From the NCBI GenBank assembly GCA_030762935.1, contig CM060900.1:390720132-390784131 (forward strand): a DNA stretch of 64,000 bases, given 5' to 3'. Each line of letters begins with the position of its first letter. The first letter of the stretch is position 1. The translations under genes were made by a program, and so were the position numbers. Shown here in pieces: positions 1-9,998 of the stretch. This DNA comes from Hymenopus coronatus. Taxonomy: Eukaryota; Arthropoda; Insecta; Mantodea; Hymenopodidae. The notes below the pieces were generated by a model. The model did no database searches, was not told the DNA's origin, and was given only the letters and a program-made list of their open reading frames with translations.

Positions 1-93
1 TCTTAGTGAAATTTAGTGCTAATTTCAGATTATTTGACAGAGTTTTCCCATCACCAAGTTTTTGAGTTATTTCATGAATAATATTTCTGATAA

Positions 94-970
94 TTATACA
101 TTACAATATGCATAACGCCTTAGCCAGAATAGCTTTGACCTCTCGGAAATGAATGTGCAGTAGAGTTTGGTTGACCAACATCTCTCTTGAATGTGCAACG
201 GTATTCTGCCAACATATGTATTTCGAGTCCATTTTCCCAAGTAGTGTCTTCCCGTTTCAGCGATGCCGTGTTGGAAACGCTTGTCATGTTGTACCCTGAC
301 AGTGTCAAGGTTCTCAGAGAAGAATGCAAAATGGGAGTCCAACATCTGCATTTTCAAAGACATTATATCCATAACCTTGTATTTCTCAATCAACTTACCG
401 ACAGGTTTTCTATAATGCTCAGATCTGTAGCTCCTTAGAAAGTTTATGACATTTTTGAAAGAGATCCATGCAGCTCGTTCTTGCACATTTAACAGGCTTC
501 CAAGCTGGGAATCCTTTACAAGTTCTCTACTTTGAGAGCCAACAGACGTTCACTTTTTTAATTTCGCTACACTTACCTTTGGAAACTTAGTTTCAGGTTA
601 CTCTCCTTCAAACCATCTGCGTGGGCTATAGAAATGGATTGACACTGGTTTTCTTTAAGTAGCAATACCCCTTTTGAGATTGTTTTCGAGGAGCCAATAA
701 ATAAACGACAGTCTTCAGCTTTAGTTTGAACACACAGGGACTCAAAATCAAAATAATTACAGAAAATTAGATCCCCCTATTTAGAAAGTAAATGCTTAAA
801 TTCCTTTTGGCGTTGACGGAAAGAACTTACTTTGGTACTATCCTACAGAAGGTTTCAGCCTTTCAATCTTCAGGCTTTAAATTTAGATGGCCCAAGAACA
901 TGAACCAAATCATTTAAATCCTCCGGTGTCAGAAATTGCGGTTCGTTTATAGTAACTCCTTCCATTTTGT
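94..970 (-). pseudogene. Decayed copy of a multi-copy arthropod transposon-like protein gene
   Basis: Read on the minus strand. The downstream part (486 to 94) is open for about 130 codons and holds the blocks 'ERAAWISFKNV', 'MSLKMQMLDSHFAFF', 'HDKRFQHGI' and 'GRHYLGKW'. Upstream, between about 960 and 600, lie 'EPQFLTPEDLNDLVHVLG' and 'STKVSSFRQRQKEFKHL', interrupted by stops and frameshifts. These blocks, in this order, match a repetitive protein family I know from many arthropod genomes. It is usually annotated as uncharacterised and behaves like a mobile-element gene; no biochemical function is established that I can name. The part normally lying between the two block sets appears to be missing, so this is an internally deleted, non-functional copy. 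No terminal repeats were seen. Family assignment is by remembered motif pattern, so it is moderately sure. Confidence 0.55.
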
Positions 971-1784
971 TGTTGTAATTAATTAGTCATTAACACTTTC
1001 AGGATCTTAGTCACATTTCTGTTGTCTGATGGAGTTGCTATAAGAAGGCAACATCTGTTCAAAATGCTGATTTTAAAGATGGATATTTAACCATGGGTTT
1101 GTACTTGGAACTTATTACAGATATATTCGTCAAACAGAAGTAGTAGTCTGTTATATGATCTTTAGGTTTTCGCCACATCATAGGTAGTGAAAAAGGCATA
1201 TGACGGCACCCTTTTAACTTAAATATTTCCGGAGCCGAAACAGCTATTCTGGTCTATTTTACTGTTAAAATAACACTCATACGCGCTTTTAATTTAAAGG
1301 GTCAAATTTCGTTTCTAGTGAGCTAACCACAAATGTAACAAATATGGTTTTTATCATTTATGCATTTGCGAGACATTTCTGTTTCAAATTCACAATGCTC
1401 AAGAAAACACACTATTTTCTGGCATCACACTTCCGAATACACAACTGAGAGCACAGAGAATTAGATATTTCATTAAACAGAGCTTCTATTTCTTTAGCAA
1501 TTGTGCGGAATCCTTTTTCTCAGTAGCTGACCTTTCTTATTTGTTGTTGGAGTAAACATTGACCCGGGTGGGAAAGCCATAGTTTTATGAGGGGAAACTA
1601 GTTGCTAAACATTGCCTATTCTGGAGTCACAGACAACAATCGTCTAAAGCAAATATGTCATTTGTTGTCCTAGTGAAATAAAACTAGGTATTGGCTTTTA
1701 ATCAGCACATTTGCGCCCTATGCTAATAAACCTGAAAACAGTTGTGTTATGCAACTACGTCCCTTTCCTTCCTTTCTGTTTGCT
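971..1784. other. Unannotated A+T-rich stretch
   Basis: No open frame, tRNA-like motif or repeat was recognised. About 1025-1140 is faintly similar to 320-400 (an ATCTG...AAAGA...TTGTA pattern). It could be more of the neighbouring pseudogene, but too weakly to call. Confidence 0.4.
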
Positions 1785-2398
1785 CTCCTGGAACCGCGCG
1801 GAATGGTTGAGGCGGTTTCGTCTATGGCCTGTATTCGGGATGGTCGGGTTTCATCACCGTGGTTGGTCTACCTAACCCATGGTTTTTTCGGGTTTTCCCC
1901 GCATCACTAGGGTAATTTTGACAGGTTCATTACATCCCCGATTTTGTCGATGCACCATTTCCTATCCCATCCTTTTCTGATCATTATTTTCAGAGTTGAA
2001 GTATTTAGCGACAATGTTCGGCTGATTGCGGCTGGCTAGTGGCTTGCACATTGTTAAAAGGTTTTCCTGGTTTCATCGTCGAGAACGTTCGATCGGAACT
2101 CGCCATAGGATATGTAACTCCCTCTGGGGGCCCGCCGAAAGGCTCGAGGCCTGTGAGCTGGGCCTAGAGTGGCGTCAAATGCGTTCCAACTGTAGCCGTT
2201 ATGGACCCCGTTCATGCTTGTGCCCATTGTCATCCGGGCTTGGTCATCCTTCGGATTTCTCCCCTCATCCCTCCCTCATTGGAGGCACGTAAGAGACAAA
2301 AGGTCATAAGGATCCACTTCCGGTACTTCTGTACCATTGTCCTGGGGGCCCTATCCGTGTCTGATCCTAATCCAAATCCTTACCCTCCTCGTATGTAA
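1785..2398 (+). repeat. Long tRNA-related SINE, family B, copy 1
   Basis: A G+C-rich island in A+T-rich DNA. The 5' part has a degenerate tRNA-like head with an A-box-like 'atggttgaggcggttt' and a B-box-like 'gggtttcatcacc'. The body runs through 'ggttttccccgcatcactag', 'gttcattacatcccc' and 'gcaccatttcc', and ends in an 'aatcc...cctcgtatgtaag' tail. The body segments recur at 23035-23500 and, more diverged, at 14345-14880, which establishes a family. It is non-coding. Short open frames inside it come from its high G+C content. Confidence 0.7.
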
Positions 2399-2745
2399 GA
2401 CTTACAAGCCAAGGATTTACAAAACATCTCCTGGAATCAGACGTCTGTTGAGGAGCAGAAGCTCCGGATAAGAGAGAAGCCAGAATGACTAATCACCTCG
2501 ATGCCTAGTATGAAAGTGATGAAGTGGATAACATGAAATTATGGTGAAATGGATGACAAGGAAGATAATTATGAATCAATTGGTGAAATAAATGCCGAGG
2601 TAAACCAGAGAACCCGGAGTAAACCCCAGAAGTCGCTGTATCCACCAAAAATCCCACATTGGACTATGGGATCGAACACGGACCAACAAGAAGAAAGACG
2701 AGCTGTCTTATCTATTGGGCGATTAGAAGCGATTAGTTGCGCAGG
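2399..2745 (-). repeat. Degenerate SINE, family S (Ser/Leu-tRNA-like), minus strand
   Basis: The order of landmarks matches the other family S copies read on the plus strand: 'acttacaag' at the left (the element 3' end), 'gatgacaaggaa', 'ccagagaacccggagtaaa', 'cccacattgg', then 'gggatcgaacacgg', the reverse complement of a Pol III B box. The A-box end at the right is badly decayed. It abuts family B copy 1 directly. Confidence 0.55.
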
Positions 2746-3600
2746 TTATCGATGGAAACCGATTTCAGCAGTGCACCAAGTCAATGCCAATTAGGTTTAC
2801 CTAGCTCCGTATATAGGGCGGCAAGCACAGCACAGCGGGATCCCTAACGTTTCTAACCTTTTAATCTAGCCAAGCGTCCTTCCTTGCCATTCCTATCCAC
2901 AAACAGACATATAGGTAGGAAGTATTGAATCTAAAGAAGAATTAGTTCTGTCCTCAAAGCACATATATCTCACCCACCGTACCTTTCCCTGTTCCCTAAA
3001 AGTTGCAGATGGAAATGAAAAGGGAGGGAACGAGGGACAGGAAAATGTGTAGTACATACGAACACATCCCAGCATTCGCAAAGCCACAAAACAGCCTGTA
3101 ATTATTAGAAGTGTCAATAAACTCGAAATGTGAACTCAGAACCTCCCGAATGCAAACCTAGCACCTGAAATCTCCTGAGTTTTACTAATACCAACCTTTT
3201 TTAGCATACTTACATAAAATGTACATATACACAAATATTTTGTTGTGGTGACAAACTGGAGGTATGACAAAACTGAAAGCTGAAGCTGTTAAGTTTATTA
3301 TTTTTCTATTTTATTTGTATATTTCAATTGTGAAGTTATTTGTAAGCCAGATAATCAATTGAAAAATAGTATTAACAAAAGCAACTTTAGATGAAAATTT
3401 ATTTTATATGTTATTATCGGTATAAATGTTTTAAATTGGTGTATTGGTTACTGTTTGAAACATTCCAAATCATTCATTCATTTATGAAAGAAATGGTATT
3501 ACTTTTTCACTTTGTAAGGTATACAAAAGAAAGTGCAGTATTTTTCCATCTGGAAATCCTCGTACCCTGAATTAATAAATCTGACTTACAGAGTAAATGC
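2746..3600. other. Unannotated A+T-rich stretch
   Basis: No gene, tRNA-like motif or recognised repeat. The short open frames carry no family signature. Confidence 0.4.
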
Positions 3601-3632
3601 ATGTGTGTATGTATGTATGTGTGTGTGTGTAT

Positions 3633-3669
<37 letters not shown>
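3601..3669. repeat. (GT)n microsatellite with GTAT interruptions
   Basis: Pure GT runs interrupted by GTAT units. It is followed by about 90 bp ('atgatccaagtgattgctat', 'aaaacatactttag') of a kind often found beside microsatellites in invertebrate repeats. A related 'caacatactttaggtc' lies at about 5818-5833. Confidence 0.9.
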
Positions 3670-3670
<1 letters not shown>

Positions 3671-3894
3671 TCACGCAAGAATGATCCAAGTGATTGCTAT
3701 GAAACTTGCTACAAAACATACTTTAGATCTCGCTTAGAAAATAGGTTATTCGACAACTAAATTTCTTTCCCAAACTGTGGATTTCTAGTGATGTGTAGCA
3801 TCAAAATCTATATCCTTCATATTTTTTGAATATCATTTAACAAAGTTCAACAGAATGACTAAACGGATACATATATTTTGTTTTATATTATCCC

Positions 3895-4215
3895 TGCAGC
3901 GGGAGCCCCAGGTTGGATTCCCGGTATCGACAAGGGGATTTTCTCCAACTGGAAGACCTGTTCCAGGGTGCACTCCGCCTTCTCAGGTCCCTGGGGGGGG
4001 GGGGAATTGAGGAGCGCTTGAGGGATAATTAGCGACTCCAGGTTGCGTGGACCGCATTAATCAGTCGGGAGGGTCTCCGTCCCAACCTCCAGTACCGAGC
4101 CCCACTTATGACGCCTGTAATGGTCTATGGTGGGGGACGCAGCGGTCGAGCGGTAGGCGTTGGCATGACTTCGGGCTGTTGCGCCACTGTCTTAAGTTTA
4201 GTTTAATACTCCTGC
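3895..4215 (+). repeat. G+C-rich SINE-like repeat
   Basis: A G+C-rich island starting with a B-box-like 'caggttggattcccgg', followed by a ten-base G run and the text 'gcgcttgagggataattag' and 'gcagcggtcgagcgg'. Composition and the B-box-like start suggest a tRNA-derived SINE. No second copy lies in this window, so the class is tentative. Confidence 0.45.
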
Positions 4216-4748
4216 ACATAAACCACTTACCATGAGAAGCACTGTAGTTCCGATCCCAATGCAAGCTTCAATAAGGGGGAAATCTTCTACACCATTAAGC
4301 CATTCGCTTGCATTTTAGTTTGTATTAACCGCCCAAAAATTAGTTTTATTGCCGTTTTCCAAACCACTCAGCTCCATGCATTGCACAAATGAGAGAGAGA
4401 ATGAGAGGGTGAAATAATGAGAAACAAGGAGAGAGTGAAAAAGAAAGAGGAACGAAAATGTAGGTGCATTTAACGCAATAACGCGAACAGAACTGCAAAT
4501 TCAGATATTTATTAATGTTACGTTCTCAAGAGAACGTAATGAAGCTGTTATTTAACAACTAAAACTGATAATAATATGATATTACATGTCTACAAATGCA
4601 TTACTACAACGGGTATGCGCTTTCAGAGAGTGCGTTAAATTTTCTACACTTTTCGATAACGATTATACTAATAAGTACTACTTCAGTTGTTCTTTAGCAA
4701 AGAATGGTTCAACTTCTATCAATATTTTTTTCCCCGTATGGATGACTA
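4216..4748. other. Unannotated stretch with a GA-rich patch
   Basis: A GA-rich simple stretch lies at about 4389-4450. Nothing else was recognised. Confidence 0.4.
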
Positions 4749-5058
4749 GGACTTACAAGCGTGTGCCTAGCGGTTAGAAGTCTGTTGAAGGGCCAATGGC
4801 ATGCAACGACAGAATGAAGAAACCTGGAACGAGTGGTCGGCCCGTAGCCAGGAGGAAGTAGATGACAGGTAATGAAAGTGGATGACAGAAAAGGTGATGA
4901 TGGAGCAGTTGGTGGAATTAGTGGAGGGGGGAACCGGAGGAGACCCGCCCAGGTGCCGTTTAGTCCACTTAAAATCCCACATGCAGGTGCTTGGGATCGA
5001 ACCCGGGCCACTTAGGTGGGAGGTGAGCAGTCTAACCACTCTGCCACGGCGCCACCTA
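4749..5058 (-). repeat. SINE, family S (tail type 1), minus strand
   Basis: Read on the minus strand it begins with a tRNA-like head: A box 'tggcagagtggttaga' and B box 'gggttcgatccc'. This resembles class II (Ser/Leu-type) tRNA. The body holds 'cacatgtg...', 'ctccggttcccc' and 'ccaactgctc', and the 3' end is 'cttgtaagtcc'. Copies at 9509, 19806 and 63605 share head or body and tail. No convincing target-site duplication was found. Confidence 0.8.
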
Positions 5059-5904
5059 TCTGCATTATTACTTGGTTAATTCTGTTGGTGGAATATACTT
5101 CATAAAAGCTAGTTTCAAATTACACAAATACATGTATTTTATATTCTTTACAAGTTTCCGTTACGCATTTTGATTTACAATAAAAATGCCTGTACATGTT
5201 AAACGAGGGAAAAGAAAGAAAAGGACGCGTTGTTTATTTTGACGTACTAATACGAAGGGCAGTACACAACATGCAATGTGATGTTACTGGAGCTGTCCAA
5301 AACACTCGCGCTGCGTCACATCCCACCAAGATCATCTGCCGTTGATTCATCGCATTTCCGATGCCCCAATCACAGAATAAATCACTGGCATATAATTCCA
5401 TTCAATCTTTCATTCCGGCACACACGTACGACTGTGCTGCTGGAAATGGCAACCCTCGCTCGCTCAAAGGTTCGGTTAAACAGGGAGACTATCCCGAAAG
5501 TTATAGAAAACATTACATGATCAATTTATGTCACATAACTTTTTCTACCAATTTCCATTCTACAGAATTATTGTATAAAATGCATTTTCTACGCTCTTCT
5601 ATGGTCCATTCATAGATATAACTAACCCGTAACAAAATGTATCTGGTAATTTTCTATTTTGACTGACTAATTAATACGAAAGTCTATGGTGAGCTTCCAT
5701 GAAGCCGAAAACACCGTTGTTTAATCTTTCATTTCTCTCTTATGGTAGTGTGTCTGCGCTTGTGTTGCACCTTTGTGACATAAGAATTGCCAAACTAATT
5801 TTGTGAAATTTGGTGTACAACATACTTTAGGTCCCATATGAGCAGTTAACTTTCCAAAATGGAAGCTAAGTGCTCATGGGATGCACAATAAAATAAAAAA
5901 TCGG
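5059..5904. other. Unannotated stretch
   Basis: No gene recognised. A phrase 'ttattttgacgtactaatacgaag' near 5235 is echoed near 5656 ('ctattttgactgactaattaatacgaaag'), suggesting a short diverged direct repeat. The sequence up to 5904 leads directly into family A copy A1. Confidence 0.35.
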
Positions 5905-6382
5905 ATGTGTTCCATTCACATGTGTTTCTCTGTCTTTATTACAAACAAACTAATCTTATAAAAGGTCACTCTTTTATCTACATCATTTTAATAGCGTTTA
6001 ACGCCCACTTTAACTACTTGTGGCACCACACGCGATATCTACATCATGCTAATCGAGATAAACATTAGCAGAAATTTCCTTATTATGTGTTTTCTTCTAA
6101 GCTGAAGGGAAATAAGGGAATGCGCTCGGCTAAAGCGATAGTCCACTCTTTTAAAATAAAACTTTCAAAGATTTTTCCATGTAAAGGGTAGTTTGGATTT
6201 GGAAAATTTTTTGGAAATCTTCGTGTCACATCCCTTAAAGATACTGAACAAATACCATTTCTACTTTTTTTTTGACTCAGGAACCTAAAACCATATATTT
6301 CCGGTGAAATAACATCAATCTTTGGGTGGAATACAATAAATATCTTCTCTATATACAATGTGCATGGTACGTGTGGAGAGAG
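5905..6382 (+). repeat. Family A repeat, copy A1 (internally deleted)
   Basis: First of six copies of a non-coding repeat of roughly 0.9 kb. It starts at 'atgtgttccattcacatg', passes 'ttttatctacatcat' and 'gctaatcgagataaacatt', then jumps to the distal part ('tccatgtaaaggg', 'gaaatcttcgtgtcacatcc', 'ccggtgaaat'). It ends at 'gtacgtgtggagag'. The middle third present in A2-A5 is missing. A tiny SINE piece is nested at 5987-6035. Confidence 0.75.
5987..6035 (-). mobile_element. 5'-truncated SINE insertion (49 bp) with 12-bp target-site duplication
   Basis: The insert contains 'gtttaacgcccactttaact' and 'tggcacca', identical in type to the 3' end of the family S copies at 10667 and 38820. It interrupts family A copy A1. 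The host sequence 'tatctacatcat' is present on both sides (5975-5986 and 6036-6047). Removing the insert and one duplicate restores the A consensus. This is the signature of retrotransposition with early termination of reverse transcription. Confidence 0.88.
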
Positions 6383-7994
6383 AAAAATCCAAAAGCATTA
6401 TATAATTAAGGTTTATAAGGATATTGTTTCGGGAAAAAAAAAGTTTGCAATATATTACAATTTCAGTTCAAAAAATATGTTTACGACTCTCCCCATATAA
6501 GAAGTGACTTTCGGTGGCATCTGGCTCCGTCCAACGGTGATTTCACCTATTCTCACAGGACTCACTCAGCAGACGATATTCCTCACTGTAGGAGGCAGTG
6601 AGGATGGCGATGTAACGAGAGGACCTACATCTCTAACTATGGGCTTGGGAATACCTTATATGAGCTATTGAGAAGTAAAAGCAAATAGAGGTGACTTATA
6701 ATCGCTATATTTTGGAATCGAACAGAATTCTCTAGGTATGAGAGTGAAGTCACTGAGCTACCCTGACCAATATTTAAGGATTAAACATACTTTGCTTATT
6801 GCTGTCTGTGAATGTAGACCCGTTGGCGCAAAAACGTCTTTGCATAAAATGGAAATAGGTGCAAACGTGTGTACCATAAAGTGTTTTGTTATATTTTACT
6901 GTTCATTAACAAAGCAAGAAATGCAGTTTTACAAAAGATTTTCAAAATATCATAATGTAAATTGGACAAAACCGAAGAGAGGAGCTCGATAGAGTTGGAG
7001 AGTTACAAAGTGTTTGGAAAGGAGGCGACAGACAGGGAGTTAAAAGATAAATACAGTGGTGAAACCAAGTGAGTCAGAGAGAGAGAGAGTGAGACAGAGA
7101 ACGAATTTCTATATTTGACGCCAGGAGAGCTCTGGGTTCATAGAGAGAATGCTTCAGATGGGTGACACGCCTTTGCTCTCCGGGGCTGAGATGATTAAAC
7201 AATGATTGCATTTCTGTGGGGAGTTAGAAGTTTAAAGCAAAGCATTGCGCAAGTAACGTTTGAAAACAAATTAATCACCCTCTTAAGAAATTAGAAAATG
7301 GTCGAGCAATAGCGAATAATTATTCTGTAAATGTTTTATGTCAATCAAAATTGTTTTAAATAAACTATACGTTGCAATGAAGTTTGCATATTTCCTAGTA
7401 GAGCCGTTCGCTTTCTTTTCACGTTTTCATTTCTCGCAATTCAGTGTTACTGAAGGTTACTTCGCAGGCTGTTTACTGGTCTTGCCAACACCTCAAAGAC
7501 ACATGTTAATATCGTTAGTCATTTCTGAAAGAAGCGTAAAAAAACTGTATACTTGTTTCATTGTACAGGAATCTAGAAAGTAAAATTCCTTCACCAAAGG
7601 TACACAATTGAAGTCTCAATTCGGCTTTTTGTCTTTGACTACTGCCCAAAGCTACAGAAACACTCACATTTTTAAAATGGGACCAAAAATAAATTCGGCG
7701 GCCTCAAAATCTGTATTAGTAGTGCAATTTTGGTATGAATTTTGGGGCGGTATGCCATATTACCTTTATTTTAGGAAGGGTATACAGGAAATAATAAAAT
7801 AAACACTGTTAATGAGATGGAAAATGAATGGAGCAATAACGCATAAGTAAATCCACAACATGTACTTTTGTTGTTCTTTCCTCATAAAGAAACACACTGC
7901 AACTTTTAAAGGCTTTCTCCTTCTTGCAGATAACGTAGAGAATCTCTAGTTTTGGGTCTTAACAAATATTCAGTTGGCCTATTCACAGGTGCAA
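6383..7994. other. Unannotated stretch
   Basis: A 1.6-kb stretch with a short GA run near 7076-7100 and no recognised gene or repeat. Small open frames (for example 7338-7583) show no domain or family motif. Confidence 0.4.
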
Positions 7995-8492
7995 AACCGA
8001 GCCAGGTGGCTCAGGCATTACGTCTGGGACTGGAATTCTGTAGGTCGTGGTTTCGATTCCCCTAACCAAACTCTCTGACCCGTGAGTTTTCCTGAGGTTT
8101 CGTTGGGTCACTAGGCGAATGCTGGGGAGACTCCTTCATTCCCGTATTTCTTTCACTGGTATGTTTCAGGATTATAAATTTCAGCGAGGGCTGCGGTGGT
8201 GGCGCCCTTCCGTAGTGGTAAATGCGCTTTGGAAATATAGCTCTCGGCTGCGGGATGGCGTTGTGTCGTCTCTATGACCCAATGGGTTCGGCGAGCACTG
8301 GGGCCGTGGGCTCATAGGTCTCGCCGCCTTGAGATGAATTGTTTGCACTAGTTTAGGGACCCTCCACAGTGGTACTTTCCCCGCGGTCCTGTTTCGGTCG
8401 CCCATCGATAATACGCTAGTACCATCCTATCCCATTGTGATTTGACGCATAATAAGCCCATGGTGGCTGCGGTGTGGAACCTCTTCCAGAAT

Positions 8493-8493
<1 letters not shown>
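7995..8493 (+). repeat. Long tRNA-related SINE, family C, copy 1
   Basis: The head has A-box-like 'aggtggctcaggcattacg' and B-box 'ggtttcgattcc'. The body runs 'ctgacccgtgagttttcc', 'cactaggcgaatgctgggga', 'gcggtggtggcgcccttc', 'tttccccgcggtcc', 'cgcccatcgataat' and 'gcccatggtggctgcggt', and ends in a (CA)n run. The copy at 57462-58027 matches throughout, including the terminal CA run. The copy at 33715 shares head and early body. Confidence 0.8.

Positions 8494-8524
<31 letters not shown>
8494..8524. repeat. (CA)n microsatellite at the 3' end of the family C SINE
   Basis: About 15 CA units directly after 'cttccagaatg'. The equivalent position in the 57462 copy also carries (CA)n, so the dinucleotide run is part of the element's tail. 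Confidence 0.9.
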
Positions 8525-8526
<2 letters not shown>

Positions 8527-8878
8527 TGCACATAATTTCTGTCTATTCGGCGGGCATTTGTAGTTGACTTTAAATATGCCTTCAGGCAGTTAAAATGTTG
8601 CTCTAAGTTCGGGGATATTGAAGAGGACCCAAATTTAAACAGTATTGGGTAGCTTTTATACATCTTAAAATATGAAACATAACCTTATCATGTCAATACA
8701 TACGGTGAACCTCAGGCGGAATGCATCATGCGAGCCAAACCGATCCCCTGCCATGTGCGAAACTCCGCTATTCTCTAAAGAACTGATGAGCTGCTGTAAA
8801 GGTAGACATTCTCCGAACGTATTCCATCAGGATACACTTCCTTGTACAAACTTACAGCCTCGCATGTATTGTTATTAA

Positions 8879-9029
8879 TAGGGACAGCAACTTGGGGACC
8901 GATAGCGGGACACATGCGCATACCAGTTGCATACCTACCACGTAAAGACCGACCTGCATTGGCGACTGCACGCACCGCATGTATTACCTAAAGTAATGCG
9001 TTGGGGAACGTGGCTCCACGCAGCGTTTT
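8879..9029 (+). mobile_element. Truncated hAT element (5' end plus 'RWGTWL' transposase segment)
   Basis: Begins with the same terminal sequence ('agcaacttggggaccgatag') as the hAT element at 15115-16053 and is about 90% alike over its 150 bp. Near its end one frame reads 'LPKVMRWGTWLHAA', the conserved RWGTWL block of many insect hAT transposases. The join between terminal region and transposase middle is the same as at 15115. Both are therefore copies of one internally deleted derivative. The right end is lost. Confidence 0.65.
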
Positions 9030-9497
9030 TGTCTTTGTAATATTTATTTTTTGATGCTATCGGTGCGGGTCGGTGGTGCTAACTGGTTAAGGACGAAATT
9101 AAGACCAAGTCACATACTTAGCCAATGAGAAGTCAGCACAGTTTGAAATATATTACGTTGAAACAAGTCGCGAGATCTAGTTCCTTGATTTAAAAACAGG
9201 ATGAATGAAATAATCTGGCAGAACAATCTAGGACGTGCGATTGCAACTTTCTCCATTAATAGTAAAATACTTATGTACCCCCCACCAACTTTTAAAAGTT
9301 TTCAGAAGTTAACATAAAATGCTACTCATGATTTTCAGATAGTGGTATAACGTTCATTGTTATGTAGTTGTTACGCTACGGATTGATTTTGAAAATATAT
9401 TGTTTTAATTTTATAAAAGTAATCTATATATAGTAATTGCAATTTTTTTCTACCACCAATATGTGTATATCTATAATGTTGCTACTTATAACTATAT
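9030..9497. other. Unannotated A+T-rich stretch
   Basis: Nothing recognised. The sequence up to 9508 includes the left target-site duplication of the next SINE. Confidence 0.4.
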
Positions 9498-9508
9498 ATA
9501 GTTCCGAA

Positions 9509-9865
9509 GTGGCACTGTGGCTGAATATTTGGACCGCTCGCCTCTCACCTAGGCGGAAGGGGCTCAATTCCAAGAGAGTGTATGTGGGGTTTATATTGAT
9601 CAAAGCGACATCTGAGTGGGTTTTCTTCGGCTTCCCCCCACCATTCATTCTACCAACTGCTCGATTATCACCTTTCGTATTATCTATTTCGCCTTAATTT
9701 CATATCATCTACTTCCTCATAATCAAGCCTAGCTTCGGGCCGATCCCTCGTTCCAGGTTCTTCACTCTATGATTAAAGGTTCGTTGGCTCCTCCACAGGC
9801 TTCAGACCCTAGGTACTCATGTGTAAGTCCTCCGTACGGAGACGGTAAATTCACTACGTGAAGTG
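9509..9865 (+). mobile_element. SINE, family S (tail type 1), with 11-bp target-site duplication
   Basis: Flanked by 'atagttccgaa' at 9498-9508 and 9866-9876. The head carries an A-box-like 'tggctgaatatttgga', 'cgcctctcacctaggcgg' and a decayed B box 'ggctcaattcc'. The body 'ttcggcttccccccaccatt', 'ctaccaactgctc' and 'gccgatccctcgttccagg' and the tail 'catgtgtaagtcc' match the copies at 4749 and 63605. This is a full-length Pol III retrotransposon copy mobilised by a LINE-type mechanism. Confidence 0.88.
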
Positions 9866-9998
9866 ATAGTTCCGAATATTGGAGCCTGTAGAGAAATAAA
9901 TCAATTTTTGTTTTAACAATGCTTTTATTTTTTAAAGTGAGGTTAAAACAAGAATGATCTTTCCTATGATTACAGAGAATAAATAAAATCTTATTGTT

